This document shows, one piece after another, positions 53,401-61,238 of a stretch of DNA of 64,000 nucleotides (its first letter is position 1; each line of letters starts with the position of its first letter). The notes under the pieces are model-generated. The model had not been told where the DNA came from, did no database searches, and was given only the letters and a program-made list of their open reading frames with translations. The translations under genes and the position numbers were made by a program. The stretch is from Candidatus Formimonas warabiya (GTDB lineage Bacteria > Bacillota > Dehalobacteriia > Dehalobacteriales > Dehalobacteriaceae). Where the stretch lies: the NCBI RefSeq assembly GCF_002777255.1, contig NZ_CP017634.1, positions 1,934,903-1,998,902 on the forward strand, written 5' to 3'.

Positions 53401-54915
53401 TCCATTTATATTTCCACCCAATGCATTTACTGTTCCCTCAATGACCAAATCATGCTGTAATGTCCAGTCGTCCCATAGTCCTAAATCGTAATGCCAGTTC
53501 CCTCCGCTCACTATGGCTGTCCCTGATAAATATAAATTAATGCCGTTAACAATTGGCGTTGTAGTTGACTTTAATTCTTTCCTTACTTTGGCCAATACAA
53601 AATTTATACCGGCTGCAGAAGTGTTTGTTATCTCCAATATATTGAAGTATGGGTCAGGAATTTGAAAGTCTACTGTTTGTGCTCCAGTCCCACTCAATAG
53701 AACCTTATGGGTTCCCGTTGCAATGAAGTTACTAAAACTACCTGCGTATCTTTCAGTAAAATCCCCTTTTACTTCGAGCGTCCCTGCTGTTAAATATCCA
53801 GAATGGACACGTTTACTTCTAGTTACAAAGTTTCCTCCTACCTGCACATAATCTGCCGGATTTATCATTTTTAAATATCCATAACTAGAACCACCACTTT
53901 CTGTCTGGATCCAGTAATTCCCTGCTACATTTAATCGGCCTCCATTTACATAAAGTGTTCCGTCTGTTTGTATTAAATTTCCATTTACCGAAAGGATACC
54001 ACTATTTAAATCCAGTGTTCCCTGGTTTTGATACAGATTGTTTTCTACAGTAAGGCTACCGCCATTTAAATTTAATGTTCCTGCGCTACCATGCGGAGTA
54101 TTTCCTAGAGTAAGGCTGGAACTAGTAAGGCCAAATCCATTTATATTTCCACCCAATGCATTTACTGTTCCCTCAATGACCAAATCATGCTGTAATGTCC
54201 AGTCGTCCCATAGTCCTAAATCGTAATGCCAGTTCCCTCCGCTCACTATGGCCGTCCCTGATAAATATAAATTAATGCCGTTAACAATTGGCGTTGTAGT
54301 TGACTTTAATTCTTTCCTTACTTTGGCCAATACAAAATTTATACCGGCTGCAGAAGTGTTTGTTATCTCCAATATATTGAAGTATGGGTCAGGAATTTGA
54401 AAGTCTACTGTTTGTGCTCCAGTCCCACTCAATAGAACCTTATGGGTTCCCGTTGCAATGAAGTTACCAAAACTACCTGCGTATCTTTCAGTAAAATCCC
54501 CTTTTACTTCAAGTGTCCCTGCTGTTAAATATCCAGAATAGGATTTGGCACTTCTAGTTACAAAATTCCCTCCTACTTGTACATAATCCGCTGAATTTAC
54601 CATCTTTAAATATCCATTACTGGAACCGCCACTCTCTGTCTGGATCCAGTAATTCCCTGCTACATTTAATCGACCTCCATTTATATAAAGTGTTCCACTT
54701 GATTGTATTAGATTTCCATTTACTGTCATTATATGACCATTCAAATCAACCGTTCCACTATCAATATAAACATTACCCTCATAAGTTACATCTCCAGTTA
54801 AAGTCATGTTTAAAGTAATATGTGTTGTATCTGCATAAGTTGGCATAAAAGTAATTGTAAATATCGTTAAAAAAAACATTACAAAAAATAGACTCCATTT
54901 TACTATCTTTCTCAC
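47449..54915 (-). CDS. secreted RHS/YD-repeat polymorphic toxin with repeated beta-helix stalk
   Basis: 2488 residues from GTG 54915 (AAGGAGG upstream). Signal peptide MRKIVKW..., cleavage near TYA-DTT. Residues about 30-930 are a stalk of three near-identical 245-residue units plus diverged ends, rich in short G-x-L-x-V-x-G strands (LNGGSLTVENNLYQNQG). A DUF6531-like domain follows (about 950-1020), then some 50 YD repeats (about 1050-2140) and the RHS core ending RARYYDPAAGRFITQD...LYAYCGNNPISYTDPSG (about 2142-2255). The tip (about 2388-2488) has NPYGRSGGPAHQ, YGDLLVTD and EQFIVQIGKKTK, fitting a restriction-endonuclease-fold nuclease. It is a WapA-like contact or secreted toxin; the delivery route beyond Sec is not evident. 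Confidence 0.9.
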   Translation of the reverse strand: MRKIVKWSLFFVMFFLTIFTITFMPTYADTTHITLNMTLTGDVTYEGNVYIDSGTVDLNGHIMTVNGNLIQSSGTLYINGGRLNVAGNYWIQTESGGSSNGYLKMVNSADYVQVGGNFVTRSAKSYSGYLTAGTLEVKGDFTERYAGSFGNFIATGTHKVLLSGTGAQTVDFQIPDPYFNILEITNTSAAGINFVLAKVRKELKSTTTPIVNGINLYLSGTAIVSGGNWHYDLGLWDDWTLQHDLVIEGTVNALGGNINGFGLTSSSLTLGNTPHGSAGTLNLNGGSLTVENNLYQNQGTLDLNSGILSVNGNLIQTDGTLYVNGGRLNVAGNYWIQTESGGSSYGYLKMINPADYVQVGGNFVTRSKRVHSGYLTAGTLEVKGDFTERYAGSFSNFIATGTHKVLLSGTGAQTVDFQIPDPYFNILEITNTSAAGINFVLAKVRKELKSTTTPIVNGINLYLSGTAIVSGGNWHYDLGLWDDWTLQHDLVIEGTVNALGGNINGFGLTSSSLTLGNTPHGSAGTLNLNGGSLTVENNLYQNQGTLDLNSGILSVNGNLIQTDGTLYVNGGRLNVIGNYWIQTESGGSSYGYLKMINPADYVQVGGNFVTRSKRVHSGYLTAGTLEVKGDFTERYAGSFSNFIATGTHKVLLSGTGAQTVDFQIPDPYFNILEITNTSAAGINFVLAKVRKELKSTTTPIVNGINLYLSGTAIVSGGNWHYDLGLWDDWTLQHDLVIEGTVNALGGNINGFGLTSSSLTLGNTPHGSAGTLNLNGGSLTVENNLYQNQGTLDLNSGILSVNGNLIQTDGTLYVNGGRLNVIGNYWIQTESGGSSYGYLKMVNSADYVQVGGNFVTRSKRVHSGYLTAGTLEVKGDFTQKYGAGSFYNFVATGTHKVLLSGSGAQRVSFEDYLESKFNILELTKPFNTGYVFNYVPVWNRLIEPSTTLQELKLSLGDVQWCTSVAEPVNITTGNYYSTDKDLSINTKSVPLEFVRSYNSRSDYYGSLGKGWTYNYNSYLIDNQDNSVTVYYGDGHSAVFPWQNGVYTHPAGCFEKLQKNADNTYTLTFKDQLKHLFDSNGRLIQIIDKNDNITQLAYSNSLLTQVTEPGGRSLQFAYYSDGKLQQITDPAGRTLQFGYDANGNMVTFTDLNGGITTYTYGQYGLTSILDPLNHYIVRNTYDDESRVIQQLDSKGQMVAISYDTTNQKNIFTDAMGKTTAYYYDDKYRNTKIEYMDATSVSYTYDNDYNKTSETDARGNATIYTYDTMGNMLTQAAPAPLGYTTTYTYDSKNNPSSITDEAGHITNFTYDAKGNLLQSSKTIDGQTAATSYTYDQYGQVVTITNANGKTSQVTYDQHGNQIQTTDPNNNVTGYTYDIVGKKLTRTDARNHTWTYTYDNNGNLLTETNPLNGVITNTYDAVNHLLSKTDPMGNTTTFSYDENDKLIEITDPLGHSTTITYDANGNQTAVTDANGHTATYTYDDRNRLTGGTDAVGNTESYTLDGNGNILTKTDQNGKVTQYQYDVLNRLTTVIDSLGGIRQIQYDALGNKTNETDAKGQTINYTYNEDAQLLTVTDPLNNTTTYTYDQVGNKLSMTNARGKTWAYTYDDANRLIQVTDPDGYFTEVEYDSTGNLIANTDQNGQTTENTYDELGRLLTETSPLGDTITYAYDANGNQTAVTDANNHTTVYTYDALSRLVTETDAFGHTITYDYDPVGNKLSMTNAKGTWTYDYDDVNRLIKTTDPENHSTRTTYDGCGNIISRIDTNGESTEYTYDDFGRLAQVTDALNQITSYTYDANGNLETITDAREKERTFEYDALNRLITETDPLGNVKAKAYDAVGNLVTRTNPDHETIDYTYDDNNRLIRITYPDQSEVSYSYDPTGKRLYMVDSNGTTTYTYDQNNRLESITRDGDTISYTYDSAGNITGITYPDGMEAEYSFNELNLLDSATVDGQILDIDYDELGLRTGETMPNGVEVTYQYDQSGRLTLLKHQLADTVLAQAAYTLDQNGNRLSITDENDDLTEFTYDPLGQLTEVIYPDGTSAQYTYDPVGNRLTTSGNAPDILETVSGAVYLNYDYEDRLILFQDQNKTINYTYDGDGNLIKKTVTGSVYGDGEEYGYLYDYSAGLPRLLVEKAGDETYNYIYAGRLYSRIGPDGTLYYHQDGLGSILAITDEAGDIKNKYKYDAFGNPTMIRETVENSILFTGELYDQSGFIYLRARYYDPAAGRFITQDTLAGEVDNPLSQNLYAYCGNNPISYTDPSGNMRCNQVDDLLYGLVQSLGESIKGIIHSPLAAWALVKDIKNGNLSLKDLADALGESVAGPIKHLMANSGKVWFGDPTDTQVQQYGKNLGYVIQEAIAVGGAVKTGIKVIDKLVTSTKTAKKVIAAEEKKVPNPYGRSGGPAHQGKIQDIKAKYEGQGYEVKLEYYVKNPGGSKNARYGDLLVTDPKTGEQFIVQIGKKTKTGAPVSREAAAKADLEKAGYKVEFVPYN
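52330..54780 (-). repeat. 735-bp near-identical tandem repeats in the RHS stalk
   Basis: A 189-bp block recurs without visible change at 52568-52756, 53303-53491 and 54038-54226, a period of exactly 735 bp (245 codons). The flanking ends carry partial, diverged units. Few differences between copies indicate recent duplication or gene conversion. Limits of the outer units are approximate. Confidence 0.9.
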
Positions 54916-55110
54916 AAAATTGCCTCCTTAAGATTTATAAACAATAAATGAATTGAGATAAACTACATAATTTCACAAAATAAAACATTATTCTTTTAAT
55001 GTTATTTTATAAGTCAAAATAATAATTGTAAATAATTACTAATCGACATTAATTTTATAATTGATCCCCAATTTCGACATTATAAGGGCACAAGGTCTAT
55101 GTCTAAAAAA

Positions 55111-55137
55111 AACTAGACCCTATATCAGAGTCTAGTT
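55111..55137 (-). terminator. terminator of XRE-cupin copy 2
   Basis: AACTAGAC (55111-55118) pairs with GTCTAGTT (55130-55137); on the minus strand a T run follows. It resembles the terminator of copy 1 (37812-37836) in position and stem. The 273 bp up to the RHS start hold AT-rich promoter sequence and no gene. Confidence 0.8.
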
Positions 55138-55188
55138 TCTATAATATTAAAGTTGTTTTATAACATTTTTCGTTTTTCAGTATCGTAA

Positions 55189-55758
55189 TTACAGCTTCGG
55201 AGAAGTAGCGGCAATGAGAAAAGAACCTTTTTTACTGGAATTGTTTCTCCACACATGTCCGTGGCTGCTGTCAAAACATCCGCTGTCCCCTGCGTTAAGC
55301 GAATATTTATGATTCCCGACCACCAATTCCAACTGACCTTCCAGAACCAGGAAGTACTCTTCCCCGTCATGCTTAAAAGTCTCAATTTCACTTTCTTCTT
55401 TTACCGAGTTGGGAGGAATTTCAATGATCAAAAACTCCAAACTTTTCCGCAAAGTGGGGGTTAACATATAATAAACCATCGATGAATTAGGCATGGTGAT
55501 CTTTTTTCGGTTATTTCCCCGCACCACAATATCTTCCTCGGTTATTTTCGGCGACTCGATCTTGAAAAATTCCGTGATTTCCACTTCTAAGGCATCGGCA
55601 ATTTTCTCTAAAGTTTGTAGAGAAGGAAAAATATCCCCTCTTTCCACTTGACTGATCAAGCTTTTTGACACGCCCACTATACTAGCCAATTCCACAATGG
55701 AAATGTTCTTACCTTTTCTAATCTGTCTAATTCTTCCTCCGGTAATTTTAGAAACCAA
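55189..55758 (-). CDS. XRE-family regulator with C-terminal cupin domain (copy 2)
   Basis: 189 residues from TTG 55758. HTH at about 9-60 (GRIRQIRKGKNISIVELASIVGVSKSLISQVERG) and cupin at about 110-182 (DGEEYFLVLEGQLELVVGNHKYSLNAGDSGCFDSSHGH). It is a clear paralogue of 37987-38547: the HTH recognition helix GVSKSLISQVERG is the same, so both may bind the same operator. It lies between the RHS toxin and UPF0210 genes, and its promoter at 55806-55834 matches that of copy 1. The ligand of the cupin is unknown. Confidence 0.9.
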   Translation of the reverse strand: MVSKITGGRIRQIRKGKNISIVELASIVGVSKSLISQVERGDIFPSLQTLEKIADALEVEITEFFKIESPKITEEDIVVRGNNRKKITMPNSSMVYYMLTPTLRKSLEFLIIEIPPNSVKEESEIETFKHDGEEYFLVLEGQLELVVGNHKYSLNAGDSGCFDSSHGHVWRNNSSKKGSFLIAATSPKL

Positions 55759-55805
55759 GTTCTTTGTTCACCCCATTAATCTTATTCTTGAAAGGATATG
55801 TCTTA

Positions 55806-55834
55806 AGTATACAGTATATATAAACTTCTGTCAT
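55806..55834 (-). promoter_or_regulatory. promoter of XRE-cupin copy 2
   Basis: On the minus strand, -35 ATGACA (55829-55834), 17-bp spacer, -10 TATACT (55806-55811). Spacer AGTTTATATATACTG differs little from copy 1. Confidence 0.7.
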
Positions 55835-55872
55835 GCAAAATTTAGTGTGCCTGCATCACGGCACCAAAGTTC

Positions 55873-57240
55873 CTAATTTGTCAACGCATTGATGGGGGCG
55901 GGGATTCTCCCCCCTCTTTGGACAAATTTACTGGATTCGTACTGATTGACCGGCATCACAGGTCCTTTTCCCAGCAACCCGCCAAACTCCACGGAATCCC
56001 CCACCTTTTTCCCGGGGGCAGGAATAATTCTTACGGCGGTAGTTTTGTTGTTAATCATGCCGATCGCCGCTTCATCGGCAATGATGGCGGCGATAGTTTC
56101 CGCCGTGGTATCGCCGGGAACAGTGATCATGTCCAGTCCCACGGAACAGACACAGGTCATGGCCTCCAGTTTGTCTATGGACAAAGCATTTTCCTCTACC
56201 GCCCGGATCATTCCGGCATCTTCGCTGACGGGGATAAAGGCGCCGCTCAGGCCTCCTACATAGGAAGAGGCCATGGAACCGCCTTTTTTCACCGCATCAT
56301 TGAGCATGGCTAGGGCTGCCGTCGTACCATGAGTCCCACAGCGCTCCAAACCCATGGCCTCTAAAATATCCGCCACACTGTCGCCGATGGCCGGGGTAGG
56401 CGCCAAAGACAAATCGACAATGCCGAAAGGAACATTCAGTTTCTTTGAGGCTGCTCGTCCTACCAATTCTCCCATGCGGGTAATCTTAAAGGCCGTTTTC
56501 TTGATCACTTCCGCCAGGGTTCCTAGATCAGAATCCGGATGTTTCTTCACGGCATTCAGTACCACTCCCGGTCCGCTTACACCCACATTGATCACGGCCT
56601 CCGGTTCCCCAATGCCATGGAAGGCCCCGGCCATAAAGGGGTTGTCCTCCGGAACGTTGCAGAAAACCACCAGCTTGGCGCAGCCGAAACCGCCTTTTTC
56701 TGCCGTCAGCGCCGCTGTTTCTTTGATCACCCGGCCCATTTCCAGTACGGCATTCATATTGATTCCTGCTTTGGTCGTGCCAATATTCACGGAAGCACAT
56801 ACTCTTTCCGTTGTGGCCAAAGCTTGGGGAATCGCTCTGATTAAATTCCAATCGCCGTAGGTGAACCCTTTATGTACTAAAGCGGAAAAACCCCCGATAA
56901 AGTTTACCCCCACATCCTTCGCCACCCGGTCCAAAACTTCCGCGTAGGGCAGGTAGTTTTCCCCCTCCGACGCTTCAGCGACTAAGGCAATAGGGGTTAC
57001 GGAAATCCGTTTGTTGACAATGGGGATCCCGTAATCCGACTCAATATTTTCTCCCACTTTAACTAAATCCCGGGCAAACTTATAAACCTTATCATAAATC
57101 TTTTGGCAAGCAATCTTACTATCGGAATGGGCACAATCCCTTAAATTAATCCCCATGGTAATGGTCCGAACATCCAAGTTCTCCATTTCCACCATATGGA
57201 TCGTTTCCCTGATCTCGTTTGGATGAATCGTTAATGGCAT
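55873..57240 (-). CDS. UPF0210 (DUF711, PFL-family) protein
   Basis: 455 residues. Landmarks: the N-terminal [51 protein letters not shown] and [22 protein letters not shown], highly conserved in UPF0210. The biochemical function is not established; the family is commonly encoded next to an ACT-domain protein, as here. Length is normal. A short AAAAGC/GCTTTT hairpin lies at 57361-57379 between the two genes. Confidence 0.92.
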   Translation of the reverse strand: MPLTIHPNEIRETIHMVEMENLDVRTITMGINLRDCAHSDSKIACQKIYDKVYKFARDLVKVGENIESDYGIPIVNKRISVTPIALVAEASEGENYLPYAEVLDRVAKDVGVNFIGGFSALVHKGFTYGDWNLIRAIPQALATTERVCASVNIGTTKAGINMNAVLEMGRVIKETAALTAEKGGFGCAKLVVFCNVPEDNPFMAGAFHGIGEPEAVINVGVSGPGVVLNAVKKHPDSDLGTLAEVIKKTAFKITRMGELVGRAASKKLNVPFGIVDLSLAPTPAIGDSVADILEAMGLERCGTHGTTAALAMLNDAVKKGGSMASSYVGGLSGAFIPVSEDAGMIRAVEENALSIDKLEAMTCVCSVGLDMITVPGDTTAETIAAIIADEAAIGMINNKTTAVRIIPAPGKKVGDSVEFGGLLGKGPVMPVNQYESSKFVQRGGRIPAPINALTN

Positions 57241-57435
57241 GTCTTTCTCCTTTCTATTTATAACCTAACCGGTGAGTGATTGAATGTTCCCATGATAATC
57301 TCCGGAAACAACGAGGATAACGAGGACGAAAAATCCGTCCGTAGTCTATTGTTTTTATAAAAAAAGCAAGAGGCTTTTCAGAAGACAGTTGACCGTAAAT
57401 AATACCTGCCCCGGCACCAGGATCCCAGAACCCGT

Positions 57436-57711
57436 TTAGATCCGATGCATAAACTGGAACACTTCTTCATGCTGCACGGTAATCTTAACGCCGATGCGGT
57501 CTCCTTCATCGTCCAAAGTGTTTTTCAAAGCCGATAAATCCATGATGGCGCCGGACATATCACAGATCATGATCATCATGAAAAAATCCTGCATAATGGT
57601 TTGACTGATATCCAGAATATTTACATTCGCCTTCGCTAAAGCGGCCGTCACACCGGCAATAATACCCACCTTATCTTTTCCTACCACGGTGACAATTACT
57701 TTCTCTTTCAT
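57436..57711 (-). CDS. ACT-domain protein (UPF0237 type)
   Basis: 91 residues from ATG 57711, chosen because AAAGGAG lies 8 nt upstream; the longer frame to 58182 overlaps ileS. KVIVTVVGKDKVGIIAGVTAALAKANVNILDISQTIM is a typical ACT domain beginning. It may bind an amino acid and regulate the neighbouring UPF0210 protein; this link is context only. Confidence 0.93.
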   Translation of the reverse strand: MKEKVIVTVVGKDKVGIIAGVTAALAKANVNILDISQTIMQDFFMMIMICDMSGAIMDLSALKNTLDDEGDRIGVKITVQHEEVFQFMHRI

Positions 57712-57768
57712 AATTTTATCTCCTTTGCAAAATATAACGGATTTAAGAAATTTTATCAGAAAACAGGA

Positions 57769-57800
57769 AATCCTGCAACCGCTCACCTGGTTGCAGGATT
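57769..57800 (-). terminator. terminator of ileS
   Basis: AATCCTGCAACC (57769-57780) and GGTTGCAGGATT (57789-57800) form a 12-bp stem; on the minus strand TTTCCTGTTTTCT follows. Confidence 0.82.
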
Positions 57801-57809
57801 CGAGTGATC

Positions 57810-60584
57810 TTACAAGTCCTTGACTACGTCCAGACAGCGCTGGCACAAAGTGGGATGCTCCCCGTCTGCCCCTACCGTTTCCGAATAGGTCCAGCACCGC
57901 TCGCATTTTTCTCCCGGCGCCCCGCTGACTTGAATAAACAGGGGCATATCTTCCGCTTTGTTTGCTTCCTCGGGAACCTTTTCTCCCGGGGCATACAACC
58001 CGGTGGAAGAAACAATAAAAATCGTGGACAGTTGATCTTCCACCGGTTTCAAGAAATCGTATATTTCTTGATCGGGGTACAAGGCTACCGCGGCATTTAA
58101 TGAATGTCCGATGACCTTTTGCTGGCGGGCAATCTCCAGTTCCTTGGATACTTTTTCTCTGATCGCCAGAATCCGGTCCCACTTTTCCTCCAGGGGGCCA
58201 TTGATATAGGACTGATTCACTTCCGGCATCTGCACCATCTGCACGCTGACCGGAGCGTCGCCCTCTTTGGGCAGATAACGCCAGATCTCCTCAGAAGTAA
58301 AGGCCAAAACCGGCGTGATTAACCGCACCAAAGCATGAATGGTTTCGTACATCACGGTCTGGGCCGCCCGGCGGCCCAGGTCCTGTGCCGGCGACGTATA
58401 GACCCGGTCCTTCACAATATCCAGGTAAAAGGCACTCATATCGACGACACAGAATTTATGAATAGCATGATAGACGATGTGAAACTCGTAATTCCGGTAC
58501 CCGTTGGTAACCCGTTCAATGAGTTTATGCAGCTTGTGCAGGGCCCATTGATCCAATTCCCGCAGGTCCTCATAGGCTACCTTATCTTTGGCCGGATCAA
58601 AGTCGTAAAGATTGCTCAACAAAAACCGGGCCGTATTGCGAATTTTCCGGTAGGCTTCCGAAACCTGCTTCATAATGCTGGAAGAGTTGGCCAGGTCGGA
58701 GCGGTAATCCGCCGATGCTACCCAGAGCCGCATCACATCCGCGCCCATTTGTTCGATTACTTTTAAAGGATCGACCACATTGCCCAGAGATTTAGACTGT
58801 TTCCGTCCCTGTTCATCCACCACAAAGCCATGGGTGAGTACAGTTCTGTAAGGAGCATGTCCCTTGGTCGCCACAGCGGTGGACAAGGAAGAATTGAACC
58901 AGCCCCGGTGCTGGTCGCTGCCCTCTAAATACAGATCGGCGGGCCAGCGATGGTCTGCCCGGGTATCCAAAACAGCGGCATGGCTGGACCCGGAATCAAA
59001 CCACACATCCATGATATCCGTTTCTTTGCGGAAAGCATGGTGACCGCATTGGTCACATTTTAATCCCTGGGGAATCAGGTCCTGCGCCTCTTTGGCAAAC
59101 CAAATCTGGGACCCGTGCTCCCGGAACAGCGCTTGAATGTGGCTGATAGTGGCATCATTAATCACCGGGTGGCCGCATTCCAGGCAATAGAAAATGGGGA
59201 TGGGCACGCCCCAGGTGCGCTGGCGGGAAATACACCAGTCGTTCCGGTCGTGGATCATATTGTAGATGCGGTCTCTGCCCCAGGAGGGAATCCATTGTAC
59301 CTGATCGATTTCCTTCAGAGCCAGTTCCCGGAAGCCATCTATAGAGGCAAACCATTGTTCCGTAGCCCGGAACAAAATGGGGTTCTTACAGCGCCAGCAA
59401 TGGGGATACTGATGCCGGATGGAAATCAGCTTGAGCAGAACTCCCTTTTCATCTAGTTCTTTGACCACGGCTTTATTGGCATCCCCGGTCTTCATACCCT
59501 GGAACTGGGCTCCTTCCGCCGTAAATACGCCCCGGTCGTCCAGAGGGGAGATCACAGGCAGCTTGTATTTCCGTCCCACTTCAAAGTCTTCCGCCCCATG
59601 TCCGGGAGCGGTATGGACGCATCCGGTGCCCGCCTCCAGCGTCACATGTTCTCCCAGAATGATCAGGGAATCCCGGTCCATAATGGGATGGCGGCAGACG
59701 ATATATTCCAAGTCCGACCCTTTAAATTCCTTGAGGATGGCGGCATGTTGCTTTTCGATATCTTTCAGGAAGGGCTCCAGCAGTTCTTTGGCCACGACCA
59801 GTTTTTGCCCCTCTACATCCGCCAGCACATAGGTAAAGTCCGGATGGAGGCAGATGGCCACGTTGGCCGGAATGGTCCAGGGCGTGGTGGTCCAAATCAC
59901 AAAATAGCAATCCGGGTCCAGGATGCCCTTGCCGTCCTGCACGGGAAACTTGACATAGATGGAAGGCGATTTGGCATCCGCATACTCAACTTCCGCTTCC
60001 GCCAGAGCGGTTTCACAATCGGCACACCAGTACACCGGCTTCAATCCTTTATAAATGTAGCCTTTTTTGGCCATCTCGCCGAAAACACCGATCTGGATCG
60101 CCTCATATTCCGGAGCCAGGGTCAGATAAGGGTGCTCCCAGTCCCCGCGCACACCTAGTCTTTTAAACTGTTCCCGCTGGATATTGACATACTTCAGGGC
60201 ATAGTCGGCACACTTCTGCCGGAACTCCACCGTGCTTACCTTATGCCGGTTTAGCCCCAGGTCTTTAATGGCCCGCTGCTCAATGGGGAGGCCGTGGGTA
60301 TCCCACCCGGGAATATAGGGGGCGTCAAATCCATCCATGGACTTGAACTTGACGATGATGTCCTTCAATACCTTATTCAGCGTGTGTCCCAGGTGAATAT
60401 CCCCATTGGCATAGGGGGGGCCGTCGTGCAGAATGAATTTCGGTTTCCCGGCCGTCTCTTGCTGCACCTGTTTGTAAAGGTCTATTTCCTCCCAAAACTT
60501 CAAAAATTCCGGTTCCCTTTGGGGCAAATTTCCCCGCATGGGGAACTCGGTTTGCGGTAAATTCAGTGTTTGTGAATAATCCAT
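57810..60584 (-). CDS. ileS: isoleucyl-tRNA synthetase
   Basis: 924 residues from ATG 60584 (GAGGAG 7 nt upstream); the frame is open to 60695 but that part is T-box leader. HIGH-type motif GDIHLGHTLNKV, editing-domain segment TTTPWTIPANVAICLHP, KMSKS-type motif KQSKSLGN and a C-terminal zinc cluster CERCWTYSETVG...CQRC. All expected parts are present and the length is normal for the bacterial short type. Expression is controlled by the T-box upstream. Confidence 0.97.
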   Translation of the reverse strand: MDYSQTLNLPQTEFPMRGNLPQREPEFLKFWEEIDLYKQVQQETAGKPKFILHDGPPYANGDIHLGHTLNKVLKDIIVKFKSMDGFDAPYIPGWDTHGLPIEQRAIKDLGLNRHKVSTVEFRQKCADYALKYVNIQREQFKRLGVRGDWEHPYLTLAPEYEAIQIGVFGEMAKKGYIYKGLKPVYWCADCETALAEAEVEYADAKSPSIYVKFPVQDGKGILDPDCYFVIWTTTPWTIPANVAICLHPDFTYVLADVEGQKLVVAKELLEPFLKDIEKQHAAILKEFKGSDLEYIVCRHPIMDRDSLIILGEHVTLEAGTGCVHTAPGHGAEDFEVGRKYKLPVISPLDDRGVFTAEGAQFQGMKTGDANKAVVKELDEKGVLLKLISIRHQYPHCWRCKNPILFRATEQWFASIDGFRELALKEIDQVQWIPSWGRDRIYNMIHDRNDWCISRQRTWGVPIPIFYCLECGHPVINDATISHIQALFREHGSQIWFAKEAQDLIPQGLKCDQCGHHAFRKETDIMDVWFDSGSSHAAVLDTRADHRWPADLYLEGSDQHRGWFNSSLSTAVATKGHAPYRTVLTHGFVVDEQGRKQSKSLGNVVDPLKVIEQMGADVMRLWVASADYRSDLANSSSIMKQVSEAYRKIRNTARFLLSNLYDFDPAKDKVAYEDLRELDQWALHKLHKLIERVTNGYRNYEFHIVYHAIHKFCVVDMSAFYLDIVKDRVYTSPAQDLGRRAAQTVMYETIHALVRLITPVLAFTSEEIWRYLPKEGDAPVSVQMVQMPEVNQSYINGPLEEKWDRILAIREKVSKELEIARQQKVIGHSLNAAVALYPDQEIYDFLKPVEDQLSTIFIVSSTGLYAPGEKVPEEANKAEDMPLFIQVSGAPGEKCERCWTYSETVGADGEHPTLCQRCLDVVKDL

Positions 60585-60602
60585 GCTTGGTCTCCTCTCA
60601 AT

Positions 60603-60870
60603 ATAAAAATAAAATAAGGAAAATAAAAAATCCTTCCAATCCCCTCTTAGGGACGGAAAGATCCGCGTTACCACCCTAGTTGCTTCCCGGGACAAAACCC
60701 TGGGAAACCCCTCTCTCGTTTAACGGCCGATACCGGATAACCTTACTGCTCTTTCAGGCTACCACTCCTGGGTGATCATTTCAACAGTTCAGGACCCGGC
60801 TTGCACCACCCCGGATTCGCTTTACGCTTAGCTGTTTACTTATCCCAATCATCGTTTTTTCATTTATTGT
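60603..60870 (-). promoter_or_regulatory. T-box riboswitch controlling ileS
   Basis: On the minus strand the T-box sequence AGGGTGGTAACGCGG is at 60663-60677, followed by a terminator stem (CTTTCCGTCCC with its partner, then TTTTTTA) at about 60625-60662. A specifier ATC (Ile) is seen in AAATGATCACCC near 60770. It reads uncharged tRNA-Ile to allow ileS transcription. This fills the 340 bp between ileS and DUF167. Confidence 0.9.
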
Positions 60871-60925
60871 CGATTGTTACTTGTTATTATATGAATATTA
60901 GGCAAAAAGTCAACCATGAGATCCA

Positions 60926-61216
60926 TTATTCTATCTGAAAGGCCTTTTTCGCCTCGCTCAGGGAAAGGCCGGAAATCTCCACAATTTTGTTTCGGGATAA
61001 CAGTCCGGAAATAATGGCAATATCTTTGGCTGGTTTGCGGAACAAATCGGCGAAAAACCGGATCACCGCCTCATTGGCCGCCCCGTCCACGGGAGGAGAA
61101 GTGATGCGCAATTTCACGGCATCCCCGATGATGCCGGCGATCTCACTTTTGGACGCCCGGGGCTGTACTTTCACCTTAAAGGCAATTCTGTTGCCTTTGT
61201 CTACGAGATCGATCAT
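60926..61216 (-). CDS. DUF167 (YggU-type) protein
   Basis: 96 residues. KVQPRASKSEIAGI, LRITSPPVDGAANEAVIRFFADLF and ISGLLSRNKIVEI are the DUF167 signature. Function unknown. It sits where a divIVA gene is often found in sepF-ylmH-ileS blocks, 22 bp after ylmH. Confidence 0.93.
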   Translation of the reverse strand: MIDLVDKGNRIAFKVKVQPRASKSEIAGIIGDAVKLRITSPPVDGAANEAVIRFFADLFRKPAKDIAIISGLLSRNKIVEISGLSLSEAKKAFQIE

Positions 61217-61238
61217 AAAAGATCATTCCTTTATTCGT

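Noticed and set aside
52568-54226. Three identical 62-codon plus-strand frames, considered as a repeated small gene or a CRISPR-like array.
   Set aside because: They are the complement of the 735-bp stalk repeats of the RHS gene; there are no short repeats with unique spacers.
57712-58182. N-terminal extension of the ACT-domain gene.
   Set aside because: It overlaps ileS and its terminator, and a well-placed ribosome-binding site supports ATG 57711.
60585-60695. N-terminal extension of ileS to 60695.
   Set aside because: This stretch is the T-box and terminator of the leader; ATG 60584 has its own ribosome-binding site.
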